Position numbers and translations under genes: made by a program. Below are positions 55,650 to 64,000 of a DNA stretch of 64,000 nt, piece after piece (the first letter of the stretch is position 1; the number at the start of each line of letters is the position of its first letter). The notes under the pieces were generated by a model. It did no database searches, was not told where the DNA came from, and saw only the letters and a program-made list of their open reading frames with translations. This DNA is from Hysterangium stoloniferum (Eukaryota; Basidiomycota; Agaricomycetes; Hysterangiales; Hysterangiaceae). Where the stretch lies: assembly GCA_015178975.1 (NCBI GenBank), contig WHVD01000240.1, positions 35,593 to 99,592 on the forward strand, written 5' to 3'.

Positions 55650-58600
55650 ATGACTACGGGCAAGAATCAAACGTCTAGGCCTTCATCAACGCCTGGTAGC
55701 TCCATGCCTCGTCAAAAATCTTTTAACCTAGAACCACCCCGTAACGTCACCCTGAGGAAGTCTTCGTCGACTTTTCAAGGATCAGCTCCTCCGGAGGATT
55801 CCCCCGGAGTAGTAGCTGGATCGTCTACGAACATTCCCCAGCTTCCTCCAGGATCACCTCCTCCAGAGGATTCCCCCGGAGTAGTAGTTGGATCGTCAAT
55901 GAACATTCCCCCCAATCCACCTGAGGAACGCTCGTTACTCGAGCAGTTGGACACCCCTGGAGTTAACATTGAGTCTAATCGAGCACCCACGCCCGTTCTC
56001 AGATTCCCTCCGAGACAGGTCATCCTTAAGCAGTTCCTCGGAGGTCATATGGTTTACGCCCAGCCCATCGATTACAAATGGGATATGTACTACACCGATC
56101 GAATCCCCGAGGATCAGGTTACCCCCTTCGTGGAGGAGTACAGTACGGATTACCCTATTCTACCGGAGACTGTAGCAGTCTGGTTAGGGCGTTATCAAGC
56201 GATTTTATCGGTGCGGGATTTATTCATGCGACCAGGGAACCTTGAGGATTTGACCCAATCGATTCCTGAATGGTCGAACGAGGTGACGATTACTATGGAA
56301 GGAGGAAGAAGAATTCTCAAGCGGGAAGTGTTTTCTTTGTTCCTTGAAGCACTTCGTACGCATGATGATGTGTTACAGATCCTGCATGTCCTGCTTGGAG
56401 GAGATCATGTTGTGCCTAAGGTTGACTACCAGTACATGTACATCCGTATGCTGGAGGAGTCTCTCAATGGAGTCACGCCGAATCTATCGCTGGCATACCT
56501 CACTTTAAGAGGTCGGTTGAAGCGAAACCAAAGAAGACTTGATAAGATGGTTTTAGAGGTACTCCTCCCCTATAACGACTCGATCCAGGTCCCTGATTCG
56601 CCTATCTCCACGACTAATTTGTTTGTTCGCAACTTAAACGGATCCCCTGATACTCGTTTTCTGCATTCTCTCAACTGTCCTGTAATATTGGAGGATTTTC
56701 CACTGGATTTGAGGACGCAAGTAATAGAACGCCTTCAGGAGAAGAGGATTGAGGTCTGCGCTCCCTTCCATCAACCCCAGCCGTGTCGACTTCTGAACGC
56801 GACGGAGATCGAGAGACAAATAACGATGGAACCAGGCCTAACGTCTTTCCAGGGAGATCACCGCTCTCGCGTCGCATTTGAGGGAGTCTCCAACAGCCCT
56901 AACTTCAGGGATGAAGCGACCACTCTCAGAAACCGATCAGTCGCCAACAAGGGTCGACCGTCCTTCTCCACGGCATTTACTGAGGGCATAGCTGGCCCAG
57001 TTGCTGGTCGAGGATCGCTTAATCCAGACGGTCCCCGCCATTCTCTACCGATCGCTTCAAACCCTTTCTTACCATCAGGAGGACCCCCTAGCGATTCATC
57101 TGGGAGTTTGAATACTTCAGACCGGGGAGGGAACCCAGGACGTGGGGAATGCCACAATGGAGTGCCTAATACCCCTTTTCGAACTCCGATGCGGTCTCGA
57201 GCTAGCGCGCTTATTGACGACTTACCTAAGGACAAGAAGGTCACTCTTAACACCAACGACCTCAAGATCAAATGGTCTGATCTCCCTGAATACGATGGAG
57301 CTCAATCCGAAGCCCTGGACTATATCATGGATATCATGAGTCTCGCGGAGATATCAGACTCTATGAGTGCGATCTTAGGAGTTGCTCTGCCAAGACGACT
57401 CAAGGGGCACGCTAAGGTCTGGTGGAGCACCTTAGACCGTGAGCATCGTACTGAATTCAGTCAATCTCATGGGTCGTTTCTTTGGGGTATCGTCGAAGGA
57501 TTGCTCGGAACTCGTTGGCGTGAATCCTTAGCCTTAGAATGGGAAGCTATGAAATTTCGACAGGCTGGTCACGATCATGAGACACCCGTCCACTATATCC
57601 AACGGAGAATTAAACTTTATCGTTTCCTGTACGGGTTCCACCAGGACAGAGGGGATGAGACACGCAGACTCATTCTCACACTGCCTACGGAATGGCTCTA
57701 CCTTCTTCAAGGACAACCCATCGATAATATCATGAGTTTACAGACTTATGCTAATAACCTGCAAGAAGCTCTGATAAACGCTTGGGTCCAAACACACCGG
57801 GAACGTTACAGGTTCCAGAAACCGCATGTAATGTTATCGGAGGGTCAAGAATTGGATTTTAGAGTCACCGGCAACTCCTCTTCACCTAACCATATTCTCA
57901 TTAGTGAGACTAACGAGAGAGGCTCGACGAGAAGGACCGTTCCAGACGTCGCTGATCCAAAACAGGGAAAGTGTCACGGAAAAATGTTCTTCGAGAGGAG
58001 TAACAAGAGGAGTTCGATCAAACCCACCAAGGAATGTTGGATATGTGGAAGTCCGGAGCATTTTAAGATAGACTGCCCTCAAGCTGGCAAAATGTCTCAT
58101 TATGTCTCTATCAACAAATGCTCCGCACAGGATATGTCGGAGGAAGCTGAGGAGCAAAGGTTATATGAAGCGGTTCATGGACTATCTATACAAGGACAAG
58201 TAAATAACTCTGATGACGAATTGACTTTTGTTTCCGTTTATTCACCCTCTGTCGAAGACAAATTAGTGAGGGAGGAAAATCAAACGACTGGTGAAGCTCT
58301 TCTGTCAGAAGCTTACGTATCCATACTCGCCGCAGATTTCTTCGAAAAAGGAGACCGGCTGAGTGTTCATCAGCAGGACCTTGAAGGCCTGACCGAGGAC
58401 TACTGTCAGACTGGAGATTCTCATGAACAAATCAGTTCGAATTCGCTCTGTTCGCCTGGAGCTGATGTTGACACAGTTCCCGTTTGATCCCGGGAACCCC
58501 CCGATTTACTACCGTACGAGAATTCGGATTCGGAGGACAGTGACGATGATCCAGTATTGGATTCCCCTTCGAAGCGTGTTCCTTGCCGAAGTGAACGCAG

Positions 58601-61600
58601 GAACGTAATCTTGTCCCTGCGCAAGGAAAGTAAGAGGCCTCGAATCCAATACCCTCGTCCCAGTCGTCTGATGAAGGAGGATACTACAATCCTTTATCGA
58701 AAACGGGATCCTCCCAGTGGTTACTCTAGCATAGGAGTTGCAGCGCTCCATGTTTTCGGTCATGTAGGAACTCCCGATTCACCCAAACGCGTTAAAATTC
58801 GAATGGACACGGGAGTCGGATCTTTCCCTTATATCGGAGGAATTCTACAAGGAACTGCAGGGCATGTATAAGTTGAAACAAGGACTCAAATTACGTCTAA
58901 TTCAGCTCACGGGTAACTGCTAAGGTTATCGGATATGTTAACGTCCCCATTTACCTGGAGGACGACAGTGGAACGTTACTGAAGTTCGCGGCTGAAACTT
59001 ATGTCGTTAGAGGAATGACGGTGCCAATTCTTTTGGGAGAAGACTTCCATATTAATTATGAAATTGGTACTCTAAGAGATCAGCCGTTGGGATCTAGACT
59101 TATTCTCCCGGGATGACAGGGTTTTATTCCAGCCAGCTCTTCTAAGGAACCTCAACCTTTGACCTTCACCGTCAATAAGGCCCCTTTCGGGAAGCATGAG
59201 AAGGAGTCATCCAAACTCACCTCTCTCCCCGATAAAGGTGTGCGTACTGAAAGAGTCGCGCGAGCCTTGGAGGATTGCACTATCGATCCAGAGTCAGCCA
59301 GACTAGTGCCTATTTTTGTTGAAGATCTAAAGGGCGAGGAATGGATTGTTGAAGGAATCGTACTGCAAAACGAGGACGGTTCTATATTAGCCACACCAAT
59401 CACGGCAATTTCAAGGAATAGTGCGGCAGTACCTTTAGCCAATCCATCACTAACCCCTAAGACTATCCGACGAGGGGAGACAATAGGGATAATTCATGAC
59501 CCCGCTCGTTGGGCTCACAAGCCCAGGTCATTCGAGGAGAAAAGTTTAATGGTAGCAGGCGCGACCAAGATCGCACACCTTATTGAAAGTCTCTCTCAAC
59601 TTGAGGAGGACCGTCAAGTCGCCTCAGAAAGACCTAAGCCACCTGTTGAACCAGAGATTGCAGACGATTTCGAACCGCCTGGTCCTAAGACGGCTGCAGT
59701 GGCTGATAATGAGAAATTTGCCTCAGAGGATCTTCACAAGTTAGTCAATTTGGGACCAGATATACCAACGGAGGTCCTGCCACGTCTCAGATCAGTTTTG
59801 ACTGAGAACGTTAAGGCTTTCGGAGTCGATGGACGGTTAGGGCAAGTGGAATGTAGAGTCCCTGTCCCCTTGAAAGAGGGCGCTCAGCCCATATCCATGC
59901 CTATGTTCCCCTCGTCCCCTGCCAATAGGCGAGTTATAGACGAGCAAATGGATACCTGGTTCGAACAGGGTGTCATTGAGCCATCTAAAAGCCCCTGGGG
60001 AGCGCCAGCCTTTGTAGTATATCGCAATGGTAAACCGCGGGTGGTCATCGACTATCGGAAACTTAACCATCTCACGGTTCCAGATGAATTTCCTTTACCA
60101 CGTCAATCGGAGATTATGCAAGCGCTGTCGGGGTCAAATGTTCTTTCTTCTTTCGATGCGCTGGCCGGGTTTACTCAATTAGAAATGTTGGAGGACGATA
60201 AGCCCAAAACAGCCTTTAGATCCCATAGAGGGCTGTGGCAATTTAAAAGGATGCCATTTGGGCTCAGAAACGGCCCCTCTACATTTCAGCGCGTCATGCA
60301 AACGGTTCTAGCACCCTACTTGTGGATTTTTTGTTTAGTCTACATCGATGACATAGTCATATTCTCTAAGAACTGGGATGATCATTTGCTTCACCTGAAT
60401 GAGGTGCTTGGCGCTATCGCTTCGGCCGGTATTACTCTCTCTCCCAAGAAATGTTTTATCGGATATAATTCGATATTGTTATTGGGTCATAAAGTATCTA
60501 GGCTGGGTTTTTCAACCCATCAAGAAAAGGTTCGCGCTATATTGGAATTGGCCCCACCCACTAAGGTTTCTGATCTACAACGGTTTCTTGGAATGGTCCT
60601 TTACTTTTCAGCATATATACCATTTTATTCATGGATGGTGTCCCCTTTATTCTCGCTCCTAAAAAAGGGAACACCTTGGACGTGGACTGCTGAACATGTC
60701 CGAGCTTATGAGGATGTTAAAACCGCATTAGGATCAGCTCCAGTGTTGGGACATCCAGTTAGTGGGATGCCCTACCGATTGTATACGGACGCTTCGGATT
60801 TTGCCTTGGGTTGTTGCCTCCAACAAGTCCAGAAGATGGCTTTAGGAGATTTAGTGGATACAAAAATCTACGCCCAAGCCAAATTGGCTTTTGACCGTGC
60901 GCAGGACGTGCCATCCTTTGTTCATCGGTACAAAACCAAACAGCCCGAGATTGAGTGGTCGGATTCGTGGGGATCCACTTTTGAGGCGACCGAAGTTACT
61001 GTTGAACGAGTCATTGCATATTGGAGTCGCACGCTGAAAAGCGCGGAGCGTAACTATTCTGCTACTGAACGGGAAGCATTAGCAGCAAAGGAGGGACTGG
61101 TCCACTTTCAACCTTTCATTGAAGGTGAACATGTCCTGCTCATTACGGACCATGCAGCTCTGCAATGGGCTAGATCTTACGAGAACACTAATCGTCGACT
61201 AGCCGCATGGGGGGCGATATACGCTGCATTTCCAGGTCTCGAGATTTTGCATCGAGCAGGGAGAGTTCACAGCAACGTGGATCCACTGTCCAGACTCCCT
61301 CGGGTACCAGCCTTCGTGAGCCCTATTAGAGATGATTTGCAGGCTATCACCTCGACTTCTCTGGACAAGAATACTGAGGAAAAACTATGGAAAGACGAAC
61401 CCGCTAAGAAGGCGGTCTTCTCTACCATACTCGATTCTATGGAGCCTTTTGGAGTAACTCAAAAGGTCCGACGGTCAGAATGGGATATTCATAACGCAAT
61501 AAGGAATGACCAGGAAGACGAGTCCGACTTCGCATTGCGTCATCCTCAGCTACTAATCAGCATCGAGGAGGGATATATAAAGAAATTTCTAGAGGGTTAT

Positions 61601-63072
61601 TCAAAGGACCCGGTTTTCAGGAATCTCTATGCTTTAGATACCCCTTCACCCAACGCAGTTGTTACTCCTTCTCACTACTTCGTGGGAGCAAACCGACTCC
61701 TGTACTTTCGCGACTCGGACTGGAAAAGTCGAGTCTGTGTACCCAGAACCATGATTAACTCGATTCTAAGGTTGGTGCATGATAACCCTTTTGAGGGAGC
61801 ACACGCCGGAGGCCAGCGGTTGTTCAACCTGATGAAAGACCGGTTCTTTTGGCCGAGAATGCTACAAGATTGCGTGTCGTACGCGCGTACCTGCGATATC
61901 TGCCAAAAAACCAAAGTCGATCGCACCGCTCGTCAAGGAGCCCTCAGACCGGCTGACGTACCTTTTAGGCCATTCGAGGTAGTTTCTATGGACTTGATCA
62001 CTGGACTACCCGATTCAGGAAAGGATTCGTATTCCGCAGTCTTCGTTGCCGTTGATAAATTGACGCGCTACGCTATTACAATACCTACCTTTTCGAACCT
62101 TACCGCTGAAGGATTCGCACGAATATTTGTCAAACAGGTAGCAAGCCCCTTCGGACTGCCCTCTCGAATAATCTGTGACCGGGATAAGAGATGGACCTGC
62201 AGGTTTTGGCGGGAAGTCTGTAAGATCTATGGTACCACCCTTGCGGTATCTTCGGCTCATCATCCTCAAACGGATGGGCAAACGGAGAATATGAACGCGA
62301 CCATAGAACAGATGCTTCGAGCCTATTGTGCCTCTGCTAAAGAAAGCTGGTCCCAGTGGATTGAGGTAGTTGTTCACGCATACAACTCGACTGTTCACAG
62401 TTCCACAAACTACGCCCCGGCCTTCTTATTAATGGGATACCTCCCAAGAGGAATGTCTCGAGTTCTAGGAGGTGACGAGCCCCTAGTTCCTAGAGAACTA
62501 TCAGACAGCCCTATGGCCGACCAATGGATCCTCGAGCTAGAAAATCATCGGCAGATGGCGCGGGATTCCATCGCTCGAGCCCAAGAGATTCAAGCACGAG
62601 CGTATAACAAGAAGCAAAGACCTGTAGAAGATATCTCTGAAGGAGACTTTGTATTGGTGAACCCCACTCCCTCGAACTGGTGGAAGTCAAGGGAACGGGG
62701 AAGAAACTGATACAAAGACGGATTGGACCATTCGAGGTCCTTGAGAAATTGAACTCTCAAGTATTTAGGCTTAAGATTCCCCCGGAGTACCCTATGCATC
62801 CAGTCATTAATCGGGATCATCTGCGGAAATATCAACCCTCTCCTTCCAAGCTAGGTCCGAGACCCCAACTTGAGAACCTAAGAGAGTTGAAATCAGATCA
62901 CGAAGAATATGAAGTCGAAGCTATTGTTGGACATAGGAAACAGCAAAATCGTCTGCTATTTAGGGTGCGCTGGAAAGGTTATGGACCCGAGGAGGATTCG
63001 TGGTTAAGCAGCACTGACCTTAGAAACGCTCCGGCACTTTTGAGGGCATACAAGGCGCTGTTCAACATTTAA
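55650..63072 (+). pseudogene. gag-pol polyprotein of element A2 (lightly damaged)
   Basis: Gag from ATG 55650, CCHC knuckle CWICGSPEHFKIDC (about 58034), aspartic protease DTG (about 58804), RT with KPRVVIDYRKL, MPFGLRNGPS and YIDD (60340-60351), RNase H LYTDASD (about 60780), integrase zinc region (CDICQKTK, about 61890), core (SMDLITGL, HHPQTDGQTEN) and a complete chromodomain (VEAIVGHRKQQNRLLFRVRW to LLRAYKALF). Damage compared with A1 and B1: a one-base gain near 58474 and loss near 58505, gains near 58814 and 58916, TGA at 59114, and loss of one C near 62667 in the integrase tail. All catalytic motifs survive. Gag carries a 72-bp in-frame duplication (about 55790-55930) absent from A1. 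Confidence 0.92.
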
Positions 63073-63403
63073 CGGGATATATGCGCTCAAGGAATCATCT
63101 ATTCCCTCTCTTTTGTAACTTCCTTTCAGAAATATCTCAGTTATTCGGTGAGCCATCTCGTTGGCTTTTATTCTTTTTCATTTTCCTATCCCTTCTGTCG
63201 ATTGGGACAACCATTAATTGGCAGCGGACACATTTCCCCAAAACCCGGCCACAATTAATGAATTCTATTTAACGACCAACCGAGCGGAGTTTCAATTCAA
63301 TATATATAAAAAAAAAAGTACACGTAAATTCGCATAAATTTTCTTTATCTTTCACACCACGTCCTTCCTCTATCTTCAACTTCACCACTTTTATCGCGTT
63401 ATA
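63073..63403 (+). promoter_or_regulatory. pol-ORF3 spacer of A2 with AT-rich box
   Basis: 331 bp. CCGAGCGGAGTTTCAATTCA leads into ATATATATAAAAAA and CACGTAAATTCGC (63298-63333), then a pyrimidine-rich stretch to the ATG at 63404. Order and words match the B1 and B2 spacers. Confidence 0.45.
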
Positions 63404-64000
63404 ATGCTCCCTTTCCAACAAAACAAGCAAGTCCTCCCTAAGTTCAAAAAGGTCCAGCGAGCCCCGACAGCCAGTACATCCACGACCGGCGGGGGATTCA
63501 TCACCCGCGTGCCTCGTACAGACAATGTCGAGAGCAATTGGGGTACCCAGGAATCAACCCCCCTTTCGACTTTCTCCTTTGGTGATGAGCCGGGGAAAAG
63601 TACCGGTACGGATTGGAGCAAGCCGTTAGGCCCCTCCGTCAGGCCATCATCTGAGGAAGTCGCTGCTAGCATGCGGAAGCAGGAAATGTTCATGGAAGAA
63701 CACCAACGCAAGGAGACTCGCCCGCAAAAGAGAAAGGCGTGCTGAAGTATAGAAGTCAACAGGAGGCGAGGGGAGCAAGAGAAGGAGTCCCTTCCAAGCG
63801 GCAGCGGCGTGAGTACAGAGCGCAGTGCGGAAACAGAGCTTCAGTGCCGATCCTTCCCCAGCGGGGAGAAATGGCCCGACTTCGCGGAGACCGATGATAG
63901 CGAGGGTGGGACGCCTTGTATTAGGACGACGGGAACCAAGAGCTGGAAGGAGAAGGAGGGTACCATCTTTTACGACTGGGAGCTACTTCGACGCATTAAG
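63404..64000 (+). pseudogene. ORF3 of element A2, 5' part
   Basis: Starts MLPFQQNKQVLPKFKKVQRA; KFKKVQRA corresponds to NFKRIPRP of the B copies. After a Ser/Gly-rich part the frame shifts near 63735 and again near 63850. The other frames continue with a region like the B charged helix and then PDFAETDDSEGGTPC..FYDWELLRRIK, the same block as in B1 and B2. It continues past the window. Confidence 0.75.

Larger units (their letters stand above)
54934..64000 (+). mobile_element. Ty3/gypsy chromovirus A2, running off the right edge
   Basis: LTR, primer-site region, gag-pol 55650-63072, AT-rich spacer, and the first 597 bp of ORF3. The 3' LTR is outside the window. It is the least interrupted gypsy copy here: no nested insertion, RT box intact. 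Confidence 0.93.

Overview
The window is a piece of a repeat-rich basidiomycete (probably Agaricomycete) genome. The evidence is the short spliced introns (about 50-70 nt, GT-AG), a basidiomycete-type seven-helix membrane protein, chromodomain Ty3/gypsy elements and a Ty1/copia element. Genus or species cannot be read from the sequence.

Layout. (1) 1-6,370: four host genes, all on the minus strand: the 5' part of a Rif1-like gene running off the left edge, a small conserved acidic protein, a secreted protein with a probable GPI signal, and a single-pass membrane protein. (2) 7,692-34,148: one minus-strand Ty3/gypsy element (B2) that hosts a whole stratigraphy of later insertions. These are solo LTRs with perfect or near-perfect target-site duplications, an AT-rich TIR-like element, a solo LTR of another family, and above all a plus-strand Ty3/gypsy element (B1, 14,014-32,860). 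B1 itself carries two solo LTRs, a 656-bp miniature LTR element (TRIM) and an intact Ty1/copia element. (3) 34,149-37,186: a pile of family-C LTRs, partly inverted, sitting in a DIRS-like reverse transcriptase/RNase H relic. (4) 37,187-48,247: mostly low-information DNA with one good spliced gene (40,538-41,812, seven-helix protein) and a 26-base G run. (5) 48,248-64,000: a truncated Ty3/gypsy element (A1), an inverted LTR, a solo LTR, a short tandem repeat, then a nearly complete element (A2) running off the right edge.

The Ty3/gypsy families A and B share an architecture of LTR, primer site, one long gag-protease-RT-RNase H-integrase-chromodomain frame, an AT-rich spacer, and an additional long ORF (called ORF3 here) ending just before the 3' LTR. 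ORF3 is recognisable in three copies from two families, so it looks like a real third gene of this lineage. All gypsy copies are damaged, and most in-frame stops are TGA where a sister copy has an arginine CGN codon, the mark of CpG deamination. The copia element has an uninterrupted 1,414-codon frame and LTRs that read as identical, so it is the youngest and most plausibly active element.

Most interesting points: (a) the TRIM at 19,513-20,168, whose two LTRs each carry a 73-nt tRNA-like sequence with A and B boxes; (b) the family A/B/D LTRs, which are chains of short perfect inverted repeats with paired (compensatory-looking) substitutions; (c) ORF3 with its own conserved AT-rich upstream box. 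Exons of host genes were placed by hand from splice signals and reading frame; no database search was possible.
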